Source: Manihot esculenta (taxonomy: Eukaryota; Streptophyta; Magnoliopsida; Malpighiales; Euphorbiaceae). Taken from it: a DNA stretch of 64,000 nucleotides. The notes under the pieces are model-generated. The model saw only the letters and a list, made by a program, of their open reading frames with translations. It ran no database searches and had not been told where the DNA came from. Made by a program: the position numbers and the translations under genes. This document shows positions 10,606 through 22,506 of the stretch, one piece after another. Location: positions 17,981,051 to 18,045,050 of the forward strand of contig NC_035172.2 of the NCBI RefSeq assembly GCF_001659605.2. The letters run 5' to 3'. Within the stretch, counting starts at the first letter, position 1; each line of letters starts with the position of its first letter.

Positions 10606-11251
10606 TTTGGAATGTAGAGGACTATTGGTGACAATACCATCCGAGATGTGATTTGTTGTGATGTGTTGCATTACATGATGGCATGAGAATTTAAATGTTG
10701 TTTTTCATTATTCTGCTCACTGGGCTCTTGTAGCTCACCCCTTTCCCTTAACCCCCAGGCTTGCAGGTACGGGCTAGACAGAGAAGTCAAGGAGAGTAAA
10801 GTCATGCAGTTGTAATAGATAGGAAGTGGACATGATAAATTGTAAGATGATGTAAAGTTGAATAGTCATATTATGTATAATGATATTGAGGATTAGAAGT
10901 TGTGCTTGACTCTATGGGTATTGTTATCCCCTTTATTACATGATCTCAGATGTTTTATGATGTATATGTGAACCAACTCAACGCATGTTATGTCGCCCAT
11001 TGGGGCTTTGATGAGATCCCACAGAGGGGTCAATGTTTACAGTATGTTTATGTTTAGTCCATGCACAGGTTGAGGTTGGTACATGAGAAAATGTATGAAA
11101 GAAAAGTTTTAATTTTTATGTATATTGTCGATCATGTATGGGATTAAACAGATTAATAGGATACATGTTAGGCTTGCTACGGGTCCCGGCGGCCTTAAGT
11201 CGACCTGGATCCTAGCGCCGGTAGCGATCCGATTTTCGGGTCGTTACTAAA

Positions 11252-11264
11252 TGGTATCAGAGCC
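11252..11264 (+). promoter_or_regulatory. Primer-binding site, tRNA-iMet type
   Basis: TGGTATCAGAGCC, complementary to the 3' end of plant initiator tRNA-Met, starts three bases past the 5' LTR. A leader of about 245 nt then runs to the Gag start at 11510. Confidence 0.9.
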
Positions 11265-11509
11265 CTAGGTTCATATGGTCGGACCTAGAGTGTCGAGCTC
11301 ATAGATGTTATAGAAGGTCAAGCACAATAGGAAGATCATGTCCACTAGGATAGGATGTGGAGTCCTGTCTTGCATGATGATGTGAAATGCCATGATTATA
11401 TGCATGTGCATTAATGATATGTGATGTATGTGATGAGGGTTCATGTGTGCCCACATGAACCATATGATGCTAATGTTTGCTAGTTATGTGCTGCCTTTCA
11501 GAAAACAGG

Positions 11510-14500
11510 ATGAGGGGAACTCGTCGATCTGCACGATTGACTGGAGTGCCACCTGAGGATGAGGGCACGAGCGCCTGTCCTCCTGCATTGCCTAGGGAAA
11601 TGTCATGTAGATCAAGCAGAGAAAGAGTGTCAAGGGACCCTAGAAGGTCTTCTGATGCTAGCAGAAGGGGGACAGATAGAGGAGGAAGTTCTTCAGATGT
11701 GAGGGAGGTTATGGAAGAGGATCAGAGGAGGGATGGGAATCTGGATGTCAGCATGACGGAAGAGGGGACAGGGGAGTCACAGGGAGGCGTTCAGGCCTCG
11801 GGGTATGGTTTTCCACCCCATTATCCACCCTTCCCACAGGGTTCAGGGTATTCGATGGGAGGCACATCGGATTACTCCAGCTTTAGCCCCTACCCTACCT
11901 ACATGCCTTATCCACCTTTCTATCCACCTCACCCCCAGTACCCAGCTTATCCACCCTCACCCTTTTATCCTCACCCGGCAAACCCCACCTCGGGGAATGC
12001 TGCACCCCCACCTCCACCACCTACAGAACTAGCAGCCCCAGTTACTCAGCCTTCTAGACCTAGCTCAGTCAGTGGGAGCAAGGTTAAGATGACCGACTAC
12101 ATGAAACTGGGTGCTCCTCAGTATGAAAAAGGGGATGACCCATTTGTGTATCTTGAAAGGGTTAAGGTGATCACAGATGAGATTGGGGCTGATGACAGTA
12201 GAGCCATTCAGATGGCTGGGTTCACGCTTAAGTGCAAGAAGGCACGGGAGTGGTTCAAGAATTATGTGAATCCGAGAGTGGACAGCATGTCTTGGGAGGA
12301 GTTTGCAAACGAGTTTGCAGGATGGGCTTTCCCCGATAGCTCAAGGGAGCTGAAGATGATCGAGTTTGAGCAGTTGAGGCAGACCGATGAGATGGGTGTA
12401 GAGGAGTTCACAGACAGATTCTTGGAGCTGTTGCCATTTGCAAGGCAAAACCTTGACACAGACCAGAAGAAGTCAAGGAGGTATATCATGAAACTCCACT
12501 CCAGATATTCCTCCTTGATCCAGTCAGCAGAAAGGGAGAGCTTCCATGCCATAGTGGATATGGCCCGAAAAATGGAGGCCAGTGCCATCGTTCAGGGGAC
12601 AGTTAAGCGGTCAGTGGCACAGCCTTCTGGTTCCAAGACCCCAGGCTCTTCTTCTCTGAGTGCAGCAGCTTCAGGTAGCAAAAAGTGGAGTAATACCACT
12701 AGGAAGCCCAAGAAGAACAAGTTTTGGAACAAGGTCAAATCTAGTCTGGGACTAGGGAGTGGCTCGAGCTCTGGTGCGGATAATGCAGTTTGTGCAAAGT
12801 GTAGTAGGCCACACAGGGGAGTTTGCCGGGCTGGGACAGCAGCCTGCTTCAGGTGTGGGCAAGAGCGACACATGGCTCGGGAGTGTCCTAGGGCAGCTTT
12901 TGGAGCACAGTCTCAGCAGACAGCTTCTGGTAGTGTGGCTCAGCCAGCAGCTCCAGCCGTGACTCAGGCCAGTGGCAGAGGTAGAGGGAGAGGAGCAGCC
13001 TCTTCTTCAGCGGGTTTCAGAGGTGAAGGTCCATCAGCTCCAGCACGGATCTTCACCATGACTCAACAGGAGGCAGATGCATCTAACACCGTGGTGGCAG
13101 GTAATTTAGTCATTGGTTGTTCAGATGTATATGCCTTGATGGACCCTGGTGCATCTCATTCTTTTATTGCTCCGAGAGCCGTCGAGAGGTTGGGTCTGAT
13201 GATCTCTGGGTTAGAGTGTCCTCTCTGGGTCAGTGGACCCAAGTGTGATCCATCAGTGGCAGAGTCAATCTGCCAGTGCAGTCCAATCTTTGTTGAGGGA
13301 AGATGCCTTTCCGCCGACCTTGTGGTTCTAGACTTAACAGATTTTGACGTCATTCTAGGGATGGACTGGTTATCTACCCATGGTGCTACCTTGGACTGCA
13401 GGGACAAGGTAGTCAGGTTCAGAGGTCAGGATGGGTCAGAGGTTGTCTTCAGGGGAGACAGGAGGGGTACACCTAGAGGTCTGATATCAGCTCTTCAGGC
13501 TCGTAGGTTGCTTAGGAAGGGATGTCAGGGGTATTTGGCTCATGTGAGAGAACTCAGCAGTCAGGTTAGAGAGCCCGCCTCAGTGCCAGTGGTTAGAGAG
13601 TTTCTAGACGTCTTCCCAGATGAGCTGCTAGGTTTACCACCTGCTAGGGAGATAGAGTTTGAGATAGAACTGATGCCTGGAACCCGACCGATCTCTATCC
13701 CTCCCTACAGGATGGCTCCAGCTGAGTTGAAAGAATTGAAGGAACAGTTGCAAGAGCTTGTAGAAAAGGGCTTCATCCGACCAAGCACCTCACCTTGGGG
13801 TGCACCAGTCTTGTTTGTCAGAAAGAAGGATGGATCCCTTAGACTTTGTATCGACTACAGGCAGTTGAACAAAGTCACTACCAAGAATAAATACCCATTG
13901 CCAAGGATCGACGATCTATTCGACCAGCTAGCAGGAGCGGGTTGTTTCTCCAAAATAAATCTGAGATCTGGGTATCATCAGCTGAGGATCAGAGAAGAAC
14001 ATGTGCCAAAGACAGCTTTCAGGACCAGATATGGGCATTTTGAGTTCCTTGTAATGCTGTTCGGGTTAACCAACGCCCCTGCAGCATTCATGGACCTCAT
14101 GAACAGAGTGTTTAGCCAATACCTGGATCACTTTGTTATTGTCTTCATAGATGATATCTTAGTGTATTCCAGGAATGCAGAGGAGCATGCCCATCATCTG
14201 AGGTTGGTTCTGCAGACCTTAAGGGAACATGGCTTGTATGCCAAGTTCTCCAAGTGCGAATTCTGGCTGAGGAGCATTTCATTCTTGGGGCATGTAGTGT
14301 CAGAAAATGGAATAGAGGTAGACCCCAAGAAGGTAGAAGCTGTGGCTAACTGGCCTAGACCCACTTCAGTGACAAAAATCAGGAGTTTCTTGGGTTTGGC
14401 AGGTTACTACAGGAGGTTCGTTCAGGACTTCTCAAAGATTGCAGCTCCTCTGACCAGATTGACCAGGAAGAACCAGAGGTTTGTGTGGACCGACCAATGC

Positions 14501-16411
14501 AAAGAGAGTTTTGAAGAGCTTAAGAAGAGGTTGACTTCGGCACCAGTGTTAGCTCTGCCATCTAGTAATGAAGACTTCTCAGTATATTGTGATGCGTCCC
14601 GGGTGGGACTGGGCTATGTGCTAATGCAGAATGAGAGGGTGATTGCTTATGCTTCTAGACAGCTGAAGAGGCACGAGTTAAATTACCCCACGCATGACCT
14701 AGAGATGGCAGCAGTAATCTTTGCACTCAAGATGTGGAGGCACTACCTCTATGGGGTAAAATGTGAGATCTTTACAGATCATAAGAGCCTGCAGTACATC
14801 CTGAGTCAAAGAGATTTGAACTTGAGACAGAGAAGGTGGGTAGAGCTGCTGAGTGACTATGATTGCAAGATTCAGTATCATCCGGGTAAGGCGAATGTCG
14901 TGGCAGACGCCCTGAGCCGAAAGTCACTAGGCAGTCTATCTCACATTACGGCAGAGAGGAGACCAGTGGTGAAGGAGTTTTACAAGCTCATTGATGAAGG
15001 TCTAAAGTTAGAGTTGTCTGGTACAGGTGCTTTAGTGGCCCAGATGAGAGTAACACCTGTGTTTCTGGAGCAATTGGCTCAGAAACAGCATGAGGACCCA
15101 GAGTTAGTGAAGATTGCCAGGACTGTTCAGTCAGGCAAGGACAGTGAGTTTAGATTTGACAGTAAAGGGATCCTCCGCTATGGGAGCAGACTTTGTGTAC
15201 CAGATGACATAGGGCTAAAAGGAGACATTATGAGGGAGGCTCATAATGCAAGATACAGCGTTCACCCCGGAGCCATCAAGATGTATCAAGATCTGAAGAA
15301 AGTTTATTGGTGGCCAGTGATGAAGAAAGAAGTGGCACAGTTTGTGTCAGCCTGCGAAGTATGTCAGAGGGTGAAGCTGGAACATCAGAAGCCGGTTGGA
15401 ATGCTTAACTCGCTACCTATTCCAGAGTGGAAATGGGAGAATATAGCTATGGACTTCGTAGTGGGGTTACTGGCGACGTCCAACAGATTGGACTCTATAT
15501 GGGTGATTGTGGACAGACTCACCAAATCTGCTCACTTCATCCCTGTCAGGAGTGGCTATTCTGTGGACAAGTTGGCGCAGGTGTATGTAGATGAGATCGT
15601 CAGGCTGCATGGGGTCCCTGATTCAATAGTGTCTGATAGAGGGCCCCAGTTCACCTCCAGGTTTTGGCGGAGTCTGCAGAATGCCATAGGTACCAGGTTG
15701 GATTTCAGTACTGCCTTCCAACCCCAGACGAACGGACAATCAGAAAGGACCATCCAGACAATAGAGGATATGCTCAGAATGTGTGTGCTGGACTTTGGCG
15801 GTTCTTGGAGGCAGCATCTACCATTGGTGGAGTTTGCCTACAATAACAGCCATCATGCTAGCATCGGGATGGCTCCATATGAAGCTTTATATGGAAGGAA
15901 GTGCAGGTCACCTGTTTGCTGGGAGGAAGTTGGAGAGAAGGCCTTGGCAGGGCCTGAGCTAGTAGAGATCACCAGCAGGGTGGTACCCATAATCAGAGAA
16001 AGGATCAAGACTGCTGCAAGTAGACAGAAGAGCTATGCAGACATTCGCAGATGGCAAGTAGAGTTTCAGGAGGGGGATCTGGTATTGCTTAAGGTGTCCC
16101 CAATGAAAGGAGTGGTTCGCTTTGGGAAGAAAGGTAAACTAGCCCCACGATACATCGAACCCTTTGAAATCTTGCAAAAGGTTGGGAATGTGTCGTACAA
16201 GCTGGATTTACCTGCTTCAATGGAAAGAATCCATCTGGTTTTCCATGTTTCGATGTTGAGGAAGTTTGTGTCAGATCCGGGCAAGGTTCTTAGTGAGCCT
16301 GATGTGGAGGTCCAAGAGGATCTCACCTATGTTGAACAGCCAGTACGGATCATAGACACCCAGATCAGAAAGCTAAGGAACAAGGAAATCCCGATGGTGA
16401 AAGTCCTGTAG
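11510..16411 (+). CDS. gag-pol: Gag-Pol polyprotein of element A, RT-dead with early stop
   Basis: One open frame of 1633 codons. The start is ATG 11510 ([10 protein letters not shown]), because the same N-terminus is kept in B and C; codons further upstream are not. Gag core begins near residue 194 (MTDYMKL). Zinc knuckles are [12 protein letters not shown] (from 428) and [14 protein letters not shown] (from 446; Arg replaces the usual Gly). Protease has ALMDPGAS (Asp 545). RT keeps FIDDIL (881-882), but the first catalytic Asp is Asn (SKINLRSGY, residue 817), and MLFGLTN has Leu for Pro (850). RNase H begins near CDAS (1028). Integrase has the HHCC finger (H1245, H1252, C1282, C1285) and D1315, D1376, E1412. 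The later IEPFEIL has Glu for the Gly of the GPF motif. A chromodomain follows, cut by TAG at 16409. It would assemble particles and copy and integrate the element, but looks catalytically inactive. Confidence 0.9.
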   Translation: MRGTRRSARLTGVPPEDEGTSACPPALPREMSCRSSRERVSRDPRRSSDASRRGTDRGGSSSDVREVMEEDQRRDGNLDVSMTEEGTGESQGGVQASGYGFPPHYPPFPQGSGYSMGGTSDYSSFSPYPTYMPYPPFYPPHPQYPAYPPSPFYPHPANPTSGNAAPPPPPPTELAAPVTQPSRPSSVSGSKVKMTDYMKLGAPQYEKGDDPFVYLERVKVITDEIGADDSRAIQMAGFTLKCKKAREWFKNYVNPRVDSMSWEEFANEFAGWAFPDSSRELKMIEFEQLRQTDEMGVEEFTDRFLELLPFARQNLDTDQKKSRRYIMKLHSRYSSLIQSAERESFHAIVDMARKMEASAIVQGTVKRSVAQPSGSKTPGSSSLSAAASGSKKWSNTTRKPKKNKFWNKVKSSLGLGSGSSSGADNAVCAKCSRPHRGVCRAGTAACFRCGQERHMARECPRAAFGAQSQQTASGSVAQPAAPAVTQASGRGRGRGAASSSAGFRGEGPSAPARIFTMTQQEADASNTVVAGNLVIGCSDVYALMDPGASHSFIAPRAVERLGLMISGLECPLWVSGPKCDPSVAESICQCSPIFVEGRCLSADLVVLDLTDFDVILGMDWLSTHGATLDCRDKVVRFRGQDGSEVVFRGDRRGTPRGLISALQARRLLRKGCQGYLAHVRELSSQVREPASVPVVREFLDVFPDELLGLPPAREIEFEIELMPGTRPISIPPYRMAPAELKELKEQLQELVEKGFIRPSTSPWGAPVLFVRKKDGSLRLCIDYRQLNKVTTKNKYPLPRIDDLFDQLAGAGCFSKINLRSGYHQLRIREEHVPKTAFRTRYGHFEFLVMLFGLTNAPAAFMDLMNRVFSQYLDHFVIVFIDDILVYSRNAEEHAHHLRLVLQTLREHGLYAKFSKCEFWLRSISFLGHVVSENGIEVDPKKVEAVANWPRPTSVTKIRSFLGLAGYYRRFVQDFSKIAAPLTRLTRKNQRFVWTDQCKESFEELKKRLTSAPVLALPSSNEDFSVYCDASRVGLGYVLMQNERVIAYASRQLKRHELNYPTHDLEMAAVIFALKMWRHYLYGVKCEIFTDHKSLQYILSQRDLNLRQRRWVELLSDYDCKIQYHPGKANVVADALSRKSLGSLSHITAERRPVVKEFYKLIDEGLKLELSGTGALVAQMRVTPVFLEQLAQKQHEDPELVKIARTVQSGKDSEFRFDSKGILRYGSRLCVPDDIGLKGDIMREAHNARYSVHPGAIKMYQDLKKVYWWPVMKKEVAQFVSACEVCQRVKLEHQKPVGMLNSLPIPEWKWENIAMDFVVGLLATSNRLDSIWVIVDRLTKSAHFIPVRSGYSVDKLAQVYVDEIVRLHGVPDSIVSDRGPQFTSRFWRSLQNAIGTRLDFSTAFQPQTNGQSERTIQTIEDMLRMCVLDFGGSWRQHLPLVEFAYNNSHHASIGMAPYEALYGRKCRSPVCWEEVGEKALAGPELVEITSRVVPIIRERIKTAASRQKSYADIRRWQVEFQEGDLVLLKVSPMKGVVRFGKKGKLAPRYIEPFEILQKVGNVSYKLDLPASMERIHLVFHVSMLRKFVSDPGKVLSEPDVEVQEDLTYVEQPVRIIDTQIRKLRNKEIPMVKVL

Positions 16412-16486
16412 AACCACCACAATATGGAAGAATGCACTTGGGAGACACGGGAGTCCATGCTCCAGCAATACCCTTATCTTTTCTGA
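16412..16486 (+). pseudogene. Chromodomain C-terminus beyond the stop
   Basis: After the TAG at 16409-16411 the same frame stays open for 24 codons, with NMEECTWETRESM, and ends in TGA at 16484-16486. Element E has TGG at the stop position, so the TAG replaces a tryptophan. The lost segment carries the TWE motif of the chromodomain, which in chromoviruses helps direct integration to marked chromatin. Confidence 0.8.
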
Positions 16487-16556
16487 GGTTTGTTCCTTGT
16501 GAGTTTTATGTGCTTTGTATGTATGATATGTGTATGCCATGCTATGTATAGTTGAG

Positions 16557-16592
16557 GAACATTCGGGGACGAATGTTCTTAAGGGGGGAGAA
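16557..16592 (+). promoter_or_regulatory. Hairpin and polypurine tract of element A
   Basis: GAACATTCG-GGGA-CGAATGTTC (16557-16578) is a perfect 9-bp inverted repeat with a 4-nt loop. It is followed directly by the polypurine tract AAGGGGGGAGAA (16581-16592) and the 3' LTR. The tract primes plus-strand DNA synthesis. The hairpin is kept in B (25041-25062) and, with one arm changed, in C. Confidence 0.8.
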
Positions 16593-18880
16593 TATAATAC
16601 CCGGCTAGACTCCGGTATTGGAATTCCTACCGTCCGGTGGAATCTCGGGTGTCGGAGACCTCTAGAAGGGTAAAACCATGTTTTCATAAAATGTTTTAAT
16701 GTGTTTTTATGGTTTTAAGCAAGATGAAAATGAGTTTTTGCATGAAAATAACCTTGGAGGAAAACCCAGGTTCGACCGTCGAACCTCAAGTTCGGCCGCC
16801 AAACATGCATGCATTTCGGGTGTGCCTTAGGCCCCCGAAGGCATAAGTGAGGGAAGTCCAGGTTCGGCCGCCGAACCTCAAGTTCGGCCGCCGAACATGG
16901 CTTGCATGCGGAGGCACATTCGGCCCCCGAACGTGGCCTGGCCAGCCACTATAAAAGGGTCCCTTAGCCGAAAACGGGCGAGCTTTTCTCCCCATTGTCG
17001 GCCAAGGTGAGCTCTCCGCCGTCCCTCACCAATCTTTGAGTTCTTCCTTCAAATCTCTCACGATTTTCATAAGTTTTCATCTTGTTTTGAAGATTTTCAA
17101 GTTTTGAGCAAGTTTTAAGCTTGGAGACCCAAGGAAGTTGAAAATCTCCCACCTCCAAGTTTAGGTCGTCCCTCTCTCGATCTACAAGAGGTAAGGGCTG
17201 ATCTTGAGCTCACTACACGTTTTTAACAAGTTTTAAGTTGATTCTTGAAGTAGAAATGCATGTGTAGGGTTTTATGAGTTTTTGGGTTTATGTTGGTTTA
17301 TGGGCAATGTATGTTGGTTTGGTGTTGTTTGATGTGTTGTAGATGGGGTTTAAGATAGTTTGAAGCCCCTAGGAGCTTGTATGCTTGAGTATGTGTGTTG
17401 TAGAATAGGATTGTGCATGTTTATAAGGTTTGAGAGGCATTGGAGGCAAGAGGAGCCAAGTTTCTGCCCTTTGGCAGAAACCAGGTTCGGCAGCCGAAGG
17501 ACTTTCGGCCGCCGAACATGGCTGGGGAGGCAAGCCTTTCGGCTGCCGAAGCCTGCCCCCGAAAGGAGACTTTCGTCTCTGTCTGGGAGTTTTGGCCGCC
17601 GAAAGTGTCGCCGAACATGCATGAGTTTCGCCTCTGTCTGGGAGTTTCAGCCGCCGAAGGTGCCGCCGAACCTGCCTGACTTTCAGCTCTGGAGGGACTT
17701 TCGGCCGCCGAACCTGCCGCCGAAAGTGCCCTGTTCAGCCTTCCTTTGCATGTTTTTGCATGTTTGTTTTGAGGTTTTTTATGGGGTTTTTGGGGGATGT
17801 TTTTAGAATTATGTTCTAGTTGTTTGGTCCCTCATTTGAGTCCACCTGTATAGGTTCGGACCTGAGGAACCGAGGACCCCAGCAGTGAGTCAGCTGCTTC
17901 AGTCTTTGTCAGAGCTAGCCAAGAGGTGAGTAGAATAAACCTTTATGATTTAAAGCAAATAAATTATAAGGTTTTCAGCATGTTCATGCATCATGAATGC
18001 CATATGATGAATTAGGTTGTTTGCATTAGAATTCACGAATATGTTGCATTGCATTTATGATGTTGATGTGGATTGATTATTGGATGATCCTTTAGTCCTC
18101 ATATGATATGATGATGTTACGGTATGATACGGTATGGAAGTCCAGGTTGTACCCATTCTACGTCCCTGGCACATTGGAATGTTATGATATGTTATGTTAA
18201 GAGAAAGACAGATTGTACCCATTCTACGTCCCGGCACTTTGGAATGTAGAGGACTATTGGTGACAATACCATCCGAGATGTGATTTGTTGTGATATGTTG
18301 CATTACATGATGGCATGAGAATTTAAATGTTGTTTTTCATTATTCTGCTCACTGGGCTCTTGTAGCTCACCCCTTTCCCTTAACCCCCAGGCTTGCAGGT
18401 ACGGGCTAGACAGAGAAGTCAAGGAGAGTAAAGTCATGTAGTTGTAATAGATAGGAAGTGGACATGATAAATTATAAGATGATGTAAAGTTGAATAGTCA
18501 TATTATGTATAATGATATTGAGGATTATAAGTTGTGCTTGACTCTATGGGTATTGTTATCCCCTTTATTACATGATCTCAGATGTTTTATGATGTATATG
18601 TGAACCAACTCAACGCATGTTATGTCGCCCATTGGGGCTTTGATGAGATCCCACAGAGGGGTCAATGTTTACAGTATTTTTATGTTTAGTCCATGCACAG
18701 GTTGAGGTTGGTACATGAGAAAATGAATGAAAGAAAAGTTTTAATTTTTATGTATATTGTCGATCATGTATGGGATTAAACAGATTAACAGAATGCATGT
18801 TAGGCTTGCTACGGGTCCCGGCGGCCTTAAGTCGACCTGGATCCTAGCGCCGGTAGCGGTCCGATTTTCAGGTCGTTACA
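16593..18880 (+). repeat. 3' LTR of element A
   Basis: Begins TATAATACCCGGCTAG after the PPT and ends GGTCGTTACA. It is nearly identical to the 5' LTR apart from the tandem and palindrome copy numbers and scattered substitutions, so insertion is fairly recent compared with E and the copia relic. Confidence 0.92.
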
Positions 18881-18968
18881 ATCATGATTTGGAGCTTCTC
18901 ATATTGAATCTTTGAAGAGTATGAAGACTTCAATACATAACTTGTTGTTGAAGAATCGTGTCATTCCC
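18881..18968. repeat. Tandem duplication, copy 2, right half
   Basis: ATCATGATTTGGAGCTTCTC through AAGAATCGTGTCATT continues the copy interrupted at 8935. It ends where the copia remnant begins (CCCATGC). Confidence 0.8.
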
Positions 18969-20401
18969 ATGCTCATATCAAACATGAATGCCAAACTCAC
19001 ACAAATAAGTAATTAATCCACTTCATTTCACATACCATTGTTGCCATAATTCTATACTCGGCTTCAGCTGAGGAGCGACTAATGATGTTCTGTTTCTTTA
19101 CTTTCCAAGAAATTAGAGAAGGGTCGAGAAATATACAGAACCCAATTGTTGACTTTCTTATAATGTGATAAGATTCCTAATCGAAATCACAAACTGCATG
19201 TAATTGGATATCATTTTCAAATGGAAAAAATAAGTTTTTGGAAAGACATCCTTTCAAATATCATAGAACGTGCATAACAGCATCTCAATGGGGTTGTCGA
19301 GGTATCTGCATAAATTAGCTCAACCTCTGAGTCGCTTGCATAATATCTAGCCTAATGAGTCTATGGTAAAGTAATCTTCTAATTAATCTTTGATAGTGCT
19401 CTGGATTTGGATAAATATCTATTGTCTCATTATTTAATTTTGTTCCTTTGGCAAGGGATAATTTGTAGCTTTTGCATGTAATAAGCTTGTATTTGTGATA
19501 ATATCCATTTGTATTTTTGCTGATCAATGAACATACCTTTTTGCGATCTAGCTATTTTAAGACCCAAAAAATACTCAACATAACCTAGGTCCTTGATGGT
19601 GAATTATTTGTCAATAAAGATTTTAACATGTTGTATCTTGCATTCATTTGCACTTAGAACTAATAGGTCATCTACATATATAATTAAGCAAATAAAATCT
19701 AATCTGGATCTTATAGTAAATAGGCAATGATCAAATGGAGACTGATGAAAACCATAGATCTTTAGTTTACTAGTTAGCTCTTTATTTCATTGCCTACTAG
19801 CCTATTTAAGACCATATAAACTTCTTAGGAGCTTGTAAACTTTGCAACTTGTATTTGCTAAATACACTTCAGTTGGTTGCATACATACATCTTCATCTAA
19901 GTATCCATGTAAATATCCATTATTAATATCCACTTAATAGATAGGCCAATTGAACTTAGCTGCAAATTGCTAAAGAAAGTCTCACAGTAACAAGTTTTGC
20001 CACTAAAGAAAAGTTATCACTGTAATCTATCCTAACTAATTAGTTAAATCTCTTGGCAACAAGCCTAGCCTTATATTTATCCATTGTCCATGTAGTTTGT
20101 ATTTAACTTTGTAGATCCATTTAGATATAGTTGCTTTCTTGCCTTGAGGAAGAGATGTGAGGACCTATGTATAGTTTCTTTCCAAAGCTTTCAATTCTTT
20201 TTGCATTGTAAGACACTAGTTACTATCCCTTTTACATTGATGGTTGAATTAGGTTCATGTATGATTGATATCATAGAAATAAAATGCATATGGCCATAAT
20301 TTTATTGAGGTTGAGAAAGAAAGTATGGTACCTTAGGAAGATTTTCAGTAGCTACAAAAGTACTTATAATAGGAGGTTGAAAATCAATATTGGCTACAAA
20401 G
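18969..20401 (-). pseudogene. Ty1/copia pol remnant (RT and RNase H), left part
   Basis: Minus-strand translation in shifting frames gives a clear copia series from right to left: NGYLHGYLDEDVCMQPTEV, CKVYKLLRSLYGLK, NKELTSKLKIYGFHQSPFDH, CLIIYVDDLLVLSANE (the YVDD catalytic centre near 19670), FTIKDLGYVEYFLGLKIARS, then RKSTIGFCIFLDPSLISWK and SRSSAEAEYRIMATM of RNase H near 19060-19180. Stops and frameshifts are frequent, so it is long dead. Its N-terminal side is cut at 20401 by element B; the flank resumes at 49213 past the duplicated CAAAG. The RNase H end is lost at the junction with the tandem duplication near 18968. Confidence 0.85.
20397..20401. repeat. Target-site duplication of element B, left
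   Basis: CAAAG, repeated at 49213-49217 after the far end of B. Confidence 0.85.
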
Positions 20402-22506
20402 TGTAACGACCCGGAAATCGGACCGCTACCGGCGCTAGGATCCAGATCGACTTAAGGCCGCCGGGACCCGTAGCAAGCCAAACATACATCCTGTATACCT
20501 GTTAAATCCCATACATGATCAAACATATACATAAAACATTAAACTTTTTCATTCATTTACCAAGCTTAACCTGTGCATGCACAACTCATAAGCATAAAAC
20601 CCCACATTGGAGCCCTCATCAAATGCTCCAATGGGGCAACATATCATACATTAAGCTTGGTTTATATAAACATCAATAAATCATTTCCTCAACAAGATCA
20701 TGTACCAAAAAGGAATTAACCAACATACTAGGGTCAAACACAACTCTAAACCTCAATAAACATCATTACATTACATTATTGTACTATACTTTACATTACA
20801 TTGTCTTTCTCATGTCCACAACTAGCTATTACATAAGATATAACTTTATTCTTGTTGACTTCCTGATCTATCCCGTACCTGCAAACTTGGGGGATTAAGG
20901 GAATGGGGTGAGCTACTAGAGCCCAGTGAGCAGAATAATAAAACATTATATTTAAATTTCATGCTTTCATGAAATGCATCACATCACAGAAAAATCACCT
21001 TAAGGATGAACTTGTCACCAATAGCCCTCTACATTTCCATTAGTGCTAGAACGTAGAATGGGTTCTGGTCCTTCTCTTACATAACATATCATAACATTCC
21101 AAGATGCCAGGGACGTAGAATGGGTCTTCCTGGACTTTCTCTTACATAGTGCCAGGGACGTAGAATGGGTCTTCCTAGACTTTCATACCGTATCATGATC
21201 ACATCGGATCATACCATATGAGGGCTAATGGATCACTCAATGTTCATTCACATCAACAACATAATATGCAATGCAACATATTCGTGAATTCTAATGCAAA
21301 CAACCTAATATATCTCATGGCATTCATGATGCGTGAATCATGCTAAAACTTTCATTATTTGCTTGAAAACATAAAGAGTCATTCTACTCACCTCAAGCTA
21401 GCTCTGACAAGACACTAAAGCAGCTATCTCACTGCTGGGGTCCTCGGTTCCTCGGGTCCGAACCTACACAGGTGGACTCAAATGAGGGACCAAACATATA
21501 TGAACATGACTCTAAAATATTCCCCAAAAACCCCCCTAAAACACCTTAAAACAATCATAGGAATCATGCAAAGGAAGGCTGAACAGGGCACTTTCGGCGG
21601 CAGGTTCGGCGGCCGAAAGTCCCTCCAGAGCCGAAACTCAGCCACTTTCAGCGGCACCTTCGGCGACCGAAAGTGGTTCCAAAGCCGAAACTCATGCATG
21701 TTCGGCGGCACCTTCGGCGGCCGAAACCCCCTTCCAGAGCCGAAAGTCCACTTTCGGGAACAGGGTTCGGCAGCCAAAGGCTTGCCTCCACAGGCAGGTT
21801 CGGCGGCCGAAAGTCCCTTCGGCTGCCGAACCTGAGTTCTTCTAAAGCGGCAGAACTCAGCCTCTCATTGCACATTTGCCTCCCAAACCAATCCAACATG
21901 CATTTAGCTATTCTACAACATGCATACACAAGCAAATAAGCATTTAGGGGTCTCAAACTATCCTAAACCCCAACACAAACACATAAAGCAACTCAAACAT
22001 CATACATTACCCAAAAACTCAACATTTACCCTAACAACAAACAACTAACTCACACATGCATTTCTAACCCATAAACTTTCATAAAACTTGTTTAAAACAT
22101 GAAATGAGCTAAGGATCTACTCTTACCTCTTGAAGATCGAGAGGAGAGGAGATCCAACTCGGAGGTGGGGGAAATCTAGCTCCTTGGGCCTCCGAACATC
22201 AAAAACTTGCTCTAAGCTCACAAATCTTCAAAAATCAAGTAAACGCTTGTTAACACTTGAAAGATTTGAGGAAAACTCATCAAAATCAACCATGGGGGAG
22301 CATGGACTCACCGTTGGCCGAAAATAGGGGAGAAAGCTCACCTGTTTTTGGCCATGGGTCCTTTTATAGGTGGCTAGCCAGGCCACCTTCGGAAGCCAAA
22401 GGCGACTCCAAAACGCATGCATGTTCGGCGGCCAAACATGAGGTTCGGTGGCCGAACATGAGGTTCAGCGGCCGAACATGAGCCATATTCGGAAGCCCAA
22501 CGTGCC
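20402..22506 (-). repeat. 3' LTR of element B, first part
   Basis: Minus-strand Tekay LTR from TGTAACGACCC to CAACGTGCC. It contains tandem GTAGAATGGGT units (21045-21185), palindrome blocks (21590-21830 and 22385-22500), a reversed splice donor (CTTACCTCTTGAAG, about 22123) and a reversed TATA box (about 22366). A solo LTR interrupts it at 22507. Confidence 0.88.

Larger units (their letters stand above)
8936..11248 (+). repeat. 5' LTR of element A
   Basis: Starts TATAATACTCGGCTAG and ends TTTTCGGGTCGTTACT three bases before the PBS. It contains a palindrome cluster, a TATA box at 9272, a splice-donor-like site at 9513, a second palindrome cluster, another donor-like site at 10248 and three GTAGAATGGGT-type tandem units (written here as the reverse, ACCCATTCTACGTCC). 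It has one more tandem unit than the 3' LTR but lacks one palindrome unit near 9205 that the 3' LTR has. Confidence 0.92.
8936..18880 (+). mobile_element. Element A: complete Tekay/Del-type Ty3 retrotransposon
   Basis: A 9.9-kb element with two highly similar LTRs (2313 and 2288 bp), a tRNA-iMet primer-binding site, one long gag-pol frame and a polypurine tract. The domain order Gag, PR, RT, RNase H, INT, chromodomain, the long LTRs and the RT/INT motifs place it in the Tekay (Del) clade of chromoviruses. Both LTRs begin TATAATAC instead of TGTAATAC. No intact 5-bp target duplication is visible. Using copy 1 of the flanking repeat as the empty site, the target would be ATCAT, kept at the right end only, with a few bases lost on the left. 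Lesions in pol make it unlikely to move by itself. Confidence 0.92.

Noticed and set aside
8936..18880. Element A as a currently mobile autonomous element
   Set aside because: The open frame suggested it, but the Asn at the RT catalytic site, the Glu in the GPF motif and the chromodomain stop argue against it.
22130..22481. Small ORFs near the LTR donor-like site (LRKTHQNQPW type)
   Set aside because: Recur in each LTR copy with frameshifts, as expected for non-coding leader sequence.
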